DNA from: Amycolatopsis keratiniphila subsp. keratiniphila
GTDB taxonomy: Bacteria; Actinomycetota; Actinomycetes; Mycobacteriales; Pseudonocardiaceae
Assembly: GCF_001620365.2 (NCBI RefSeq)
Contig: NZ_LQMT02000034.1
Span: 124,001 to 188,000 of the forward strand
Length of the DNA stretch: 64,000 bases
Direction: 5' to 3'
In this document: positions 46,513 to 53,944 of the stretch, piece after piece
Layout of the letters: every line of letters starts with the position of its first letter
Numbering within the stretch: the stretch's first letter is position 1
Notes under the pieces: model-generated
The model's database searches: none
Seen by the model: the letters and a program-made list of their open reading frames with translations, nothing else
What the model was told of the DNA's origin: nothing
Position numbers and translations under genes: made by a program

Positions 46513-47106
46513 TCAGAACCTCGGCAGCTTCGACGGTCGTGGCGGCTCGGGCGGCGGTGTCTCGATCGGCCACTCGGGAGACCACGGCGGTGCCTGCGCG
46601 ATGATCTCCACCAGTTCCTCCACCATCCGCCCCAGTTCGTCTTCGAACTCGATGTACTCGGGGGTCTTCTGGTACTGCGGATGCGGTTTGTTCCAGTCCC
46701 GGAAACTGCGCATCCGGCGTTCGTGGGCCCAATCGGGGTAGTAATCCGAGTCACTGAAGATCACCGGGTAGATCAACGGGCCCGCCTTCGTCACGCCGTC
46801 CCGGGCAACGATTTCCTCCCGCTTCGCCATCGTGTGCCATTCGGCCATGCACCGCTCGTCGCGAAAGTACTTCGGCGAACAGACCGGGATCAGGATCCGG
46901 GCACGCTGCAACGCGTCGCGTACTTCCTGAGGCCAGTTCCCGCCGACGGCGACACTGTCTTCGAGAAATATCTTGACGTCGTAGTCGACATTGTCGTCCA
47001 GAAGTCTCTGCAGCCGAGGGTGGAAGTGATTCCGCACCCAGTCCGGGGCGTCGCCTCCGCCTCGGCGATAGCTGATGAACAGGTGGTACTCGTACACGAG
47101 CGCCAT
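46513..47106 (-). CDS. TIR domain protein
   Basis: 197 aa. A full TIR domain at residues 5-140: YHLFISYRRGGGDAPDWV at the start, VKIFLEDSVAVGGNWPQEVRDALQRARILIPVCSPKYF in the middle, and Glu in ERCMAEWHTM (about residue 88), the position of the NADase catalytic Glu. The tail is proline-rich. Bacterial TIR proteins commonly cleave NAD+ or make cyclic-ADPR-like signals in immunity. I chose ATG 47106 (GAAGGGG upstream); an upstream in-frame start would add 41 unlikely residues. It heads the five-gene operon. Confidence 0.9.
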   Translation of the reverse strand: MALVYEYHLFISYRRGGGDAPDWVRNHFHPRLQRLLDDNVDYDVKIFLEDSVAVGGNWPQEVRDALQRARILIPVCSPKYFRDERCMAEWHTMAKREEIVARDGVTKAGPLIYPVIFSDSDYYPDWAHERRMRSFRDWNKPHPQYQKTPEYIEFEDELGRMVEELVEIIAQAPPWSPEWPIETPPPEPPRPSKLPRF

Positions 47107-47321
47107 CGCCCCTTCGCACCCCGATCCGTTTGACAGCCCCGATCGTAGGGGCCGACGACGCTTTCGAAAAAGGTACAAAAACACGACAAAAACTGGACAC
47201 GGCCGCGCATACGAAGGCGCCGAAGACAAAAAGATGACAAGCGGGAGACAATGGGTGCCCGCGCGCGTTCGATCGTCGAGAATGCGACCTGCCGGGCAAC
47301 CTTCACGCGACAGGAGTTTCG
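47107..47321. promoter_or_regulatory. Divergent promoter of the TIR operon and SEFIR gene
   Basis: 215 nt with an AT-richer patch (about 47165-47200, including AAAAAGG and ACAAAAAC) that contrasts with the surrounding GC-rich sequence and is where promoters are likely. SD CAGGAG for the SEFIR gene lies at about 47310-47315. I see no clear operator palindrome. Confidence 0.4.
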
Positions 47322-48257
47322 ATGGCCGACAACGAGCCGCCGCAGGTGTTCGTCACTTACGCACATGATTCACCGGAGCACAAGGAGCGGGTCCGCCGCT
47401 TCGCGGATTTCCTGCACGGCCGGATCGGTCTCGAAGTACACCTTGATCAATGGGACGACGGCGAACGTCGCGACTGGTCGTTATGGGCGTTGAAGCACCT
47501 CGACACGGCGAATTTCGTGGTCGTCATCGCCTCGCCGGACTACAAACGCCGTGCCGAGGGAAACGCGGCCTTCGACGAAGGGCGCGGCTCGCAGTTCGAG
47601 GCGGCCCGGATCCGCGATCGCCTGACGAGGGATCTCGGCGGCGAGCTCAAACGGATCCTTCCGGTCGTGTTCCCGCAGCAGTCCGTCGACGACATCCCGA
47701 ACTTCCTCAACCCGCACTCCACCACGAGGTATCCGGTCGACGTGTTCACCGAGGAGGGTGTGGAGGATCTTCTGGCCGCGATCACCGGCAGGGCCCGGCA
47801 CCAGCGGCCAGAACGCGGCCAGTGGCGCGGCGGCGCGACGAGTACGGCGAGCCCCGGCAAGACCTCGCTGGCGACCGGGCTGGAATGGCGGGCGTGCAGC
47901 GACGGCATCCGGACCGAAGGCGCGCGGATCAACGACGTGCACTACGCGGACAGCATCGTCTTGCGGGCAGCGGAGCGGCTCGCCTTCGTCGAAGTGGATC
48001 TCGGGATGGCCTACCGGAGGCTGACCTCGGTGGCCGGCGTCCTCGACGACGCGGTCGAGCCGTTCCAGGTCGGACACTTCCGCGTCCTGCTCGACGGACG
48101 GCCGTCACCGGAGGTCAAGGTGGCGCTGGGGAGGCCGGCGAAGATCGACGTCGGCGTGACGGGTGTGCTGAGGCTCCGGCTGGAGTTCCACCGTCCGGGT
48201 ACGACGGAGAGCAAGTGGCTGCCGGAACTGGCCTGGGGCGATCCGGTGCTGGAGTAA
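47322..48257 (+). CDS. SEFIR domain protein with C-terminal NPCBM-like domain
   Basis: 311 aa. Residues 8-150 are a SEFIR domain, the TIR relative: QVFVTYAHDSPEHKERVRRFADFL, VHLDQWDDGERRDW, FVVVIASPDYKRRAEG, GSQFEAARIRDRL (Glu at the likely catalytic helix). Residues about 180-305 form an NPCBM/NEW2-like beta-sandwich (INDVHYADSIVLRAAERLAFVEVDLGMAYRRLTSVAGVLDDAV), usually a ligand-binding fold. Codon 54 (47481-47483) is TTA. Divergent from the TIR operon, so probably coregulated with it. The stop overlaps the hairpin 48256-48314. Confidence 0.88.
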   Translation: MADNEPPQVFVTYAHDSPEHKERVRRFADFLHGRIGLEVHLDQWDDGERRDWSLWALKHLDTANFVVVIASPDYKRRAEGNAAFDEGRGSQFEAARIRDRLTRDLGGELKRILPVVFPQQSVDDIPNFLNPHSTTRYPVDVFTEEGVEDLLAAITGRARHQRPERGQWRGGATSTASPGKTSLATGLEWRACSDGIRTEGARINDVHYADSIVLRAAERLAFVEVDLGMAYRRLTSVAGVLDDAVEPFQVGHFRVLLDGRPSPEVKVALGRPAKIDVGVTGVLRLRLEFHRPGTTESKWLPELAWGDPVLE

Positions 48258-48314
48258 GTACATGATGGCCCCCTTCCTTGCGCTAGACGCAGTGAAGGGG
48301 GCCATCATGTACTT
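48256..48314 (+). terminator. Terminator hairpin of SEFIR gene (family B)
   Basis: Perfect 21-nt arms, 48256-48276 and 48294-48314, with GAAGGGGGCCATCATG in the right arm, around a 17-nt loop that can itself form a small TGCG/CGCA stem. The left arm begins within the TAA stop codon of the SEFIR gene. Confidence 0.8.
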
Positions 48315-48323
48315 GGGGAAGGT

Positions 48324-48370
48324 GTGAAGGTCGAGTTTCCTCGGCTGAGCCGAGGGAAGGGGACCTTCAC
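48324..48370. terminator. Family B hairpin
   Basis: 22-nt arms with four mismatches, outer ends GTGAAGGTC and GACCTTCAC, inner ends CCTCGGC and GCCGAGG, and a 3-nt loop. It is the second hairpin in the gap between the SEFIR gene and the convergent sigma factor gene. Confidence 0.6.
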
Positions 48371-48462
48371 GCGCGGTCGACTGAATCCTCATCCGGCTGG
48401 GCGGGTCTCTGCTGTCGGCGTGAACGGGCGCTGCGCGGTGGTCGATTGCGTCGTTGGCAGAG

Positions 48463-48479
48463 GGGACGTTGAGTGTCCC
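48463..48479 (+). repeat. Family C core
   Basis: GGGACGTTGAGTGTCCC, identical to the core at 30474-30490. Its arms GGGAC/GTCCC flank the 7-nt loop GTTGAGT. Confidence 0.7.
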
Positions 48480-48522
48480 GAACCTTCCGTTGACCAAGGT
48501 CCAAGACCAGGCGTCCCCGGCG

Positions 48523-48567
48523 ACGATGGAGGATTTGGGACGTTCAACGTCCCAAATCCTCCATCGT
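48523..48567. terminator. Near-perfect 45-bp palindrome (family C relative)
   Basis: 22-nt perfect arms (48523-48544 and 48546-48567) about a single central base. The arms begin ACGATGGAGGATTTGGGACG. The inner GGGACGTT / AACGTCCC part resembles the family C core. It lies between convergent genes, so bidirectional termination is plausible. Confidence 0.75.
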
Positions 48568-48631
48568 GGCGCCCGGCAGCCGCGGAACCACCACTCTCGC
48601 CCAGTCAGGTAGGCAGATACCGGTCCGCTCT

Positions 48632-48652
48632 AACCCGAACGCCACTCACGAC
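48632..48652 (-). repeat. Family D repeat arm, single copy
   Basis: 21 nt, identical to the right arm 14532-14553 except for one missing A. It ends 6 nt before the stop codon of the sigma factor gene, again at a gene 3' end. Confidence 0.7.
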
Positions 48653-48658
48653 CCCCGC

Positions 48659-49312
48659 TCAAGAGAAGTCGCCCTCCTCCCGCACCAGTTCACGCAGCTT
48701 CACCAGCCCCCGGTGCTGTTTCACCCGGACGTTCCCCGGCGTCAGCCCGAGCGCGGCCGCGGTCTCGGTGGCGGTCAGCCCGACGACGATCCGCAAGGTG
48801 AGCACCTCCCGCTGCAGCTTCGGGAGCCGGGCGACGAGCCTGCCCAGCCGCGTGCCGAGGTCGACCTCGAGCATGCGGCTTTCGGGTTCGTTGCGGACCG
48901 GCCCGGCCTCCGGCAGCTCGGGCACGGGGTCGGACCGGTCGCGGGACACCGCGCGGAAGGCGTCGGCGACCTTGTTGGCCGCGATCGCCCGCACGAGATA
49001 GAGGAACGAACCGCCACGGTCCTCGTACACCGGCAGCAGTTTGAAGACCGCGAGGCACACCTCTTGCGCGACGTCGTCGGCCGACAGGTAGGAGAGGTCG
49101 CGCCCGCCCATCCGCGCGCGGCAATAGCGCACCAGCATCGGTTTCACGACGGCCAGCAACGCGTCGATCGCGTCCTCGTCACCGGTCTTCGCCGCCATGA
49201 CAAGCGGATCGAGCATCTCTTTGGTCAGCCGGCCGGACGGACGCGGGAAGGTGTCCAAAGTGCGGTATCCCCGGACTTCGCCGCCGATCGGGCGGGTCTC
49301 GATGGTAGGCAT
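48659..49312 (-). CDS. RNA polymerase sigma-70 family (ECF-like, SigD/ShbA-type) factor
   Basis: 217 aa. The region 2 segment (SADDVAQEVCLAVFKLLPVYEDRGGSFLYLVRAIAANKVADAFR, about 70-120) and the region 4 segment (LPKLQREVLTLRIVVGLTATETAAALGLTPGNVRVKQHRGLVKLRELV, about 160-210) are both intact. No region 1.1 or 3 is present, so it is an extracytoplasmic-function type resembling SigD/ShbA. It lies 4 nt downstream of the membrane protein gene with the same direction, suggesting an operon. Target promoters unknown. Confidence 0.9.
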   Translation of the reverse strand: MPTIETRPIGGEVRGYRTLDTFPRPSGRLTKEMLDPLVMAAKTGDEDAIDALLAVVKPMLVRYCRARMGGRDLSYLSADDVAQEVCLAVFKLLPVYEDRGGSFLYLVRAIAANKVADAFRAVSRDRSDPVPELPEAGPVRNEPESRMLEVDLGTRLGRLVARLPKLQREVLTLRIVVGLTATETAAALGLTPGNVRVKQHRGLVKLRELVREEGDFS

Positions 49313-49316
49313 CGGA

Positions 49317-49751
49317 TCAGCCCATCACTTTCGCGGTGGAATCGAGCCGCCGGACCTGCGCGATGAATCCGTTCATCCGCCATCGCAGGCTGTACGCCTT
49401 GGCCGTGTCGCCGAAGATCTTCTTCTTGTGCAGTATCGCGGCCAGTTCACCGACGGTCCGTCCACCCGACTCGGAGATCTTGAGGGAGATCCCCAGCCGG
49501 ACCCCGTCGATTTCCGCGGAACGGGCGATCATCGGGTTGCCGTCGTCCGCGACGGACCAGCCCCTGCCCGCGATCTTCTTCTTGAAAACCTGCCGCAGCT
49601 GCTGCCCGGTCAGGGTGGTTTCCACGCGCCGCGGCCGGAATCCGTGTCTCTTGAAGGCGACATAGCCCAGGTACAGAACGGCGATCACGACGAGGATCAG
49701 GGCACCGGCCGTGCCGTTTCCCTCGGTCGTGGTGTCACTGGCGATTCCCAT
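49317..49751 (-). CDS. Small membrane-anchored protein of unknown function
   Basis: 144 aa. One N-terminal membrane helix (GTAGALILVVIAVLYLGYVAF), then a basic cytoplasmic or extracytoplasmic part (FKRHGFRPRRVETTLTGQQLRQVFKKKIAGRGW... to VRRLDSTAKVMG). No zinc-binding HxxxCxxC anti-sigma motif is present. ATG 49751 has GAGAGGGAAC upstream. It ends 4 nt before the sigma factor start. It could be a sigma-factor partner, but this is inference from position only. Confidence 0.7.
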   Translation of the reverse strand: MGIASDTTTEGNGTAGALILVVIAVLYLGYVAFKRHGFRPRRVETTLTGQQLRQVFKKKIAGRGWSVADDGNPMIARSAEIDGVRLGISLKISESGGRTVGELAAILHKKKIFGDTAKAYSLRWRMNGFIAQVRRLDSTAKVMG

Positions 49752-49973
49752 GTTCCCTCTCCCGGGCGTTCGCGGTCCGAATGCCCGATAATCGAGGAAA
49801 TCGGGGGCCGCGTTGCGAACCGGGGATTGTTGTCCTGGTTTTGTCCGTTGCCGTTCGCCGGAAAGCGGGCAGATCAAGGACAGCTTTCGCCACGGCGCGA
49901 TCCTCGGTAGCGAAACCGTTCCCTGGATCGATCCCTGCCCTGTCGGATCGCCACGATCACGGGGAGAGCGCGA
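49752..49973. promoter_or_regulatory. Divergent intergenic region, membrane protein / TIR-NB-ARC
   Basis: 222 nt between divergent starts. It is GC-rich with no strong palindrome. The SD candidate GGGGAGAG is at 49960-49967 for the TIR-NB-ARC gene, and GAGAGGG lies in the opposite direction for the membrane protein. No confident -35/-10 pair. Confidence 0.35.
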
Positions 49974-52406
49974 ATGACGGATCGTTTCGATGTCCTGTTG
50001 TGTTTCACGCCGGCCGCCCCGGACGGCGCGGCGCTGATGGACGAGTGGGAAACCGCTCTGCGCGACGTGGGGCTCCGTGTCCTCCGGGACACCGCCGTCG
50101 ACGAATCCGCCGACGCGCTCGCGAACTCACGTGTCGTGCTGGTCCTGTGTTCGCGTGCCGACCGGGTCCTGGTCGTGGATCCGGGAGCGGACGGCGAACA
50201 CGCGGTCGATCCGCGGAATCTGCCCGCCTTTGTCGGGCTCGTACGGCGTAAGGTGGCCGACTCCCGCCGAGGACGTGCCCGGATGGTCGGGCGGTATCGC
50301 GAACTCCTGGCGCTCCATCGTGGCCTGCACGCCCACCCGGTGCTGATGGTGCGAGGCCTGCCGGGTGTCGGCAAGACCGTGCTGGCCGAGCAGTACGCCC
50401 GCCTCTTCCAGGACACGTTCGACGGCGGCGTCCTGCGGCTGGGCCCGTTCGGGCAGCACGCGCCGGAAGAGGTCCTGTCCCAGTTCCACCTCGCGCTGGC
50501 CCGCGCGGCCGGGGACCTGCTGGGCGCCGACCTGGCGGGCATCGACTTCGACCGGCTGCGCGACCACGTCGCCGACCGGATCGGCACCGACGGGCGTCGC
50601 GTGCTCGTCCTCGTCGACGACGTACCGCCGGGGCTCCCGCCGGACGCCCTCGAGCGGCTGCTCCTCCCCACGTCCGCCGTGTCCACGGTGCTCGTCAGCC
50701 GGGTGGGGAATTCTCCGTGGGACGTCGCGACGCTGGACCTCGCCGGGTTGTCACGGGCCGAAGGGCTCAGGTTGTTCAGCGAGTTCCGCGCTCCGGCCGA
50801 CGAAGCCGAACGAGAAGCGGTGCTCCGTCTCGTCGAACAGTGCGGCGGGCATCCGATCACGCTGCGCGCCAACACTTCGGCCGCGCCACCCGCCTCCCGT
50901 CCGGACACCGCGCCGCAGGCGATCCGCGACCTGCTCGCCGGCTGCGGTCCGGTCGCCGCCGGGATCGTCCGGCTGGGCGCCATGCTGGCACCGGTTCCCT
51001 TTCCGCTCGGCATCGCCCGTGACGTGCTCGGAGCCGGTTTCGCGGACGCCGTCGGCGAACTGGAAGAACGAGGTATGGCGTCGCTTGTGGACGGTGGGTT
51101 ACGGCTGCAACCCCTGGTGGCGGAGGTGGCCAGGGCCGGGCTCGATCCCGGCGACCTGTCCGAGTCCGCGGCGAAGTCCTTGCTACGGCTGCTTTCCGGC
51201 GATCGCACCGCATATCGGGACTTCCTCCTCCAGCATGCCCGCGCTCTCGCCGAGCGCACACCCGCGGCGCTCCGGATCCGGCTGCTTCGTTCGGTCGCGG
51301 ACGCTCACGAACAGCACCGTGATTTCTTCGCCGCCGGTGAGGTCCACGCCGCGATCTTGTCCACCGAAGGCGCGACGAGCGCGGACTTCGCGAGTGCCGC
51401 CCGGGTGGAGATCGCCTGCGGGCTGTACCCCGAGGCCGTGCGGCATGCCCGGCACGCGTTGTCGTCCGCGGCCGACGACGACGAGCGATGCGCCGCCAGT
51501 CTGATCGCCGCACAGGCATTCGACTGTCAGGGCGACTACGCCGCCGGCGAGCGGATGTTCTGGAACGGGCTCCCAGGCCGGGGTGAAATCCGGTCACCCG
51601 CGATCGCGCAGGCTCTGCGTCTCCGAGGCCGAGCGAGGGAGGCCATCGCCTCGGTCGAGGAGATCCTGCCGGAATTTCGCGACTCGCCGCCCGCGGACCT
51701 CCTGCTGGAATACGCCCGCGCTCTGCTTCTCGACGATCGGCCGGGGCGAGCACGTGAAGTCGCGGCCGAGGTGATCGCGGCCTTCCACGCCACCGGCAAA
51801 GTGCAGCACTTCCAGTGCACCGAAGCCGAATTGCTGTGGGCGGAGGCGACGGTCACGCTCGACCTCCGGGACCGCTCCGCCGCCGTATTGCGTGAACTCG
51901 AAGCCAGGTATGGACGACGTCACGGCCCCGAGAGCCCGCCGGCCTTGACCGCCGCGGCTCTGGCAGGCCGTGCCCTCCTGCTGCGGGGACAGCCGGAGCG
52001 GGCCCTGATCGCGTTGAGCGCGACCGAACGGACCGTGCTCCGTGTCTTCGGCGGCGAAAACCGTTTGCGGTACCGGATCAGGCACGGCATGGCCCTGGCG
52101 CACGGACAGTTGCGCGACTTCGGTCGCCAAGCCGAAGTTCTCGAGGAGATCCTCCAGCCACAGATCCGTTTGCTGGGCTCGACCCATCCGGAAACCCTCG
52201 AAAGCAGGCTCGACCTCGGCCTCGCGCTGGCCTTCAGCGGACGCGACCAGTACCGGCGTGCCACCGAACTGGTGGACGCCGCCGCGGACGACATCGTCGC
52301 GACACTCGGCCACGCGACCGAACTGTCCGAGAAGGCGATCGCGGCGAAACGGGTGCTGAGGGGCGCGGCGAGTCAGTTCTCCGACGGCTTCCAGCGCACC
52401 CCATAG
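49974..52406 (+). CDS. TIR-like / NB-ARC / TPR protein (STAND-type)
   Basis: 810 aa. Residues 4-90 are a divergent TIR-like domain (FDVLLCFTPAAPDGAALMDEWETALRDVGLRV, VVLVLCSRADR). The NB-ARC region has Walker A GLPGVGKT (about 128-135), the Walker B-like VLVLVDDVPP and a QCGGHPITLRA motif near residue 300. The remaining about 380 residues are tandem TPR-like helical repeats (LYPEAVRHARHAL, GDYAAGERMF, RPGRAREVAAEV, RNR.GRQAEVLEEIL). This is a STAND sensor with probable NTP-gated activation. Codon 376 (51099-51101) is TTA. It overlaps the convergent 322-aa gene by 34 bp. Confidence 0.88.
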   Translation: MTDRFDVLLCFTPAAPDGAALMDEWETALRDVGLRVLRDTAVDESADALANSRVVLVLCSRADRVLVVDPGADGEHAVDPRNLPAFVGLVRRKVADSRRGRARMVGRYRELLALHRGLHAHPVLMVRGLPGVGKTVLAEQYARLFQDTFDGGVLRLGPFGQHAPEEVLSQFHLALARAAGDLLGADLAGIDFDRLRDHVADRIGTDGRRVLVLVDDVPPGLPPDALERLLLPTSAVSTVLVSRVGNSPWDVATLDLAGLSRAEGLRLFSEFRAPADEAEREAVLRLVEQCGGHPITLRANTSAAPPASRPDTAPQAIRDLLAGCGPVAAGIVRLGAMLAPVPFPLGIARDVLGAGFADAVGELEERGMASLVDGGLRLQPLVAEVARAGLDPGDLSESAAKSLLRLLSGDRTAYRDFLLQHARALAERTPAALRIRLLRSVADAHEQHRDFFAAGEVHAAILSTEGATSADFASAARVEIACGLYPEAVRHARHALSSAADDDERCAASLIAAQAFDCQGDYAAGERMFWNGLPGRGEIRSPAIAQALRLRGRAREAIASVEEILPEFRDSPPADLLLEYARALLLDDRPGRAREVAAEVIAAFHATGKVQHFQCTEAELLWAEATVTLDLRDRSAAVLRELEARYGRRHGPESPPALTAAALAGRALLLRGQPERALIALSATERTVLRVFGGENRLRYRIRHGMALAHGQLRDFGRQAEVLEEILQPQIRLLGSTHPETLESRLDLGLALAFSGRDQYRRATELVDAAADDIVATLGHATELSEKAIAAKRVLRGAASQFSDGFQRTP

Positions 52407-53341
52407 GCGAAACCCGGTGTCAGGCGCCGGAACTGGACGTGGACCTCGCCCGAAGCGTCCGGTGTCAAGGAGAACCCGCGCGCCGCCTCGTCACTCGCAT
52501 CGTCCTGGAAGACCCGTTCCAGCAGCACGACCTCCACCGGGATCGGCAGGGCGAACCGGACGTGCAGATCGAACAGGTCGACCGGATGCCGCGGGACGCA
52601 GACGAAATGCGGATGCCTGAACTCCGCCCGGAACCGCAAGGCGATCTCATGTTTGCTCAGCCGTTTGAGCGGTCTCGGCAACCGCAACGCCAGCCCGACG
52701 CGATCGGTGGACTCCATCACCCGTCCGGTCAGCCGTCCACCGTGGAACACGTCCACGCGGAGATCCTCACTGCCGATGGCCTCGCCCCGGTAGACCGAGT
52801 CGGTCAGGGTGAGGGCGAGGTCGAGTTCGGCGATGTCGTCGGCGTCGGCGACGATCCGGCGGGATTCGAGGACCTCCGGCACCGGCTGGTCGAGCGCCAC
52901 CGCCACCCGCAGTTCCTCCGTGTGCCACCTTCGGCTGGGCAGTGCCGGTTCAGGCTCGTCGGATTCGCTTGTGGTCGCCACGGCGACCTCGGCGAGCCGG
53001 TCGATGCCGTCGTCGATCCGGCGGCGGGCGGTCCGCTCGTCGCGCTGCAGATGCCTGGCCAGCCAGCGCACCCGATCCTGGTAGAAGGGATGCACCGCCT
53101 CCGGGTGCAGTCCGAGCGCGGCCAGCACGGCGGTGCACAGATCCTCGGGCAGCGAACGCGCCCAGCCGGACAGGCATTCGTTCAGTGTCCGCCGGATCGC
53201 CGCGTTCCCGTCGCTGCCGGACGCACCGCAGACCGCGCGTAACGCGGGGCCCGCCCGTTCGGCCAGCTGAGGTGCCGCGATTCCCCGGCCCCTCCGAAGC
53301 AGCTTCAATTCGCCGGCCAGATCCGCAGCGCTGACGGTCAC
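52373..53341 (-). CDS. 322-aa protein with N-terminal helical domain, unknown function
   Basis: An N-terminal helical part (about 1-110: LAGELKLLRRGRGIAAPQLAERAGPALRAVCG, FYQDRVRWLARHLQRDERTARRRIDDGIDRLAEVAVA) is followed by a beta-rich C-terminal part (about 130-322) with many Arg and Asp. The first segment has the periodicity of an XRE-like helix-turn-helix but no convincing motif. Similar proteins accompany actinobacterial XRE/TIR genes, as I recall, without known function. It overlaps the TIR-NB-ARC gene at the 3' ends (34 bp), so antisense effects are possible. Confidence 0.75.
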   Translation of the reverse strand: MTVSAADLAGELKLLRRGRGIAAPQLAERAGPALRAVCGASGSDGNAAIRRTLNECLSGWARSLPEDLCTAVLAALGLHPEAVHPFYQDRVRWLARHLQRDERTARRRIDDGIDRLAEVAVATTSESDEPEPALPSRRWHTEELRVAVALDQPVPEVLESRRIVADADDIAELDLALTLTDSVYRGEAIGSEDLRVDVFHGGRLTGRVMESTDRVGLALRLPRPLKRLSKHEIALRFRAEFRHPHFVCVPRHPVDLFDLHVRFALPIPVEVVLLERVFQDDASDEAARGFSLTPDASGEVHVQFRRLTPGFAYGVRWKPSEN

Positions 53342-53602
53342 CAGTCCTCCCCTAGTGGTTCAAGCACGGTCGTCAATAGTCGCCAGCCCGGCGGCCCGTG
53401 TCCAGCCGGTGGCGGCCGGGTATCGCCGATCGTTATTTCGGGTTTCCTTTCCCGCTCATACGGGAAACAGGAAACTCCTTGTCGCTCCCCGACCGGCGAC
53501 GCATTCTTGGTGAGCCGTCCCAATTCGCGGCGATAACACCTCAACCAGCGGTTTTCCCGCGTTGTCGAGTGCTGCCCTCATGCGCTCACCGAAGGAGTCG
53601 GA
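53342..53602. promoter_or_regulatory. Upstream region of mini-ORFs
   Basis: 261 nt between the divergent 322-aa gene and the mini-ORF pair. A promoter for the mini-ORFs is expected here. The SD GAAGGAGT lies at 53591-53598. I see no reliable -35/-10 pair. Confidence 0.35.
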
Positions 53603-53761
53603 ATGACCGTCAAGTGCTCGCTTTCGCTGCTCTTACGGATCGCTTTCTGGCTGTGGGTGGTCGCGCTCCTCATCGGAGTGGCGCTCGGCAGCGCGGTGGG
53701 AACCGCGCCAGCGAACCCGGTCTCCCCCGAGGTCGCCACATACGGAAAGGAGGTGGACTGA
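53603..53761 (+). CDS. Small membrane peptide ORF, 52 aa
   Basis: ATG 53603 follows the strong SD AAGGAG. The peptide has a charged start and a hydrophobic helix (LRIAFWLWVVALLIGVALGSAVG), then a short polar tail ending EVD: a single-pass small membrane protein. Codon 11 (53633-53635) is TTA. Its stop (TGA 53759-53761) is 2 nt before the next small ORF, whose SD GGAGG is at 53750-53754 inside this ORF, so the pair is translationally linked. No family recognised. Confidence 0.7.
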   Translation: MTVKCSLSLLLRIAFWLWVVALLIGVALGSAVGTAPANPVSPEVATYGKEVD

Positions 53762-53763
53762 CC

Positions 53764-53820
53764 ATGCAGACCCACGCCATCGGCCTGATCCTGGCCCTGC
53801 TCGGCATCGTGTTCGGCTGA
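53764..53820 (+). CDS. 18-aa hydrophobic peptide ORF
   Basis: MQTHAIGLILALLGIVFG, starting at ATG 53764 with a near-perfect SD (AAAGGAGGTG, 53747-53756). Fourteen of its residues form one hydrophobic helix. It is the second cistron of a two-peptide unit that ends in the terminator 53850-53877. It could be a KdpF-like or toxin-like membrane peptide, but no kdp genes or antitoxin are nearby; the role is unknown. Confidence 0.6.
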   Translation: MQTHAIGLILALLGIVFG

Positions 53821-53849
53821 GGACCCCGGCATGAAATGCGCACGCGTCG

Positions 53850-53877
53850 GCCGGCCGGATCCGCGGATCCGGCCGGC
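53850..53877. terminator. Perfect 28-bp GC-rich palindrome after mini-ORFs
   Basis: 14-nt arms of GCCGGCCGGATCCG with no loop at the centre. It lies 30 nt after the stop of the 18-aa ORF and about 70 nt before the XRE-NB-ARC start, so it should separate the two transcripts. Confidence 0.75.
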
Positions 53878-53944
53878 GGACGGAAACCACTGCCGGAACA
53901 TCGTCCGCACGGCCATACTGATCCTCCGACGAGGATGGGTGCCG

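Noticed and set aside
53764..53820. KdpF subunit
   Set aside because: The length and hydrophobicity are similar, but no kdpA, kdpB or kdpC is next to it and KdpF is usually longer.
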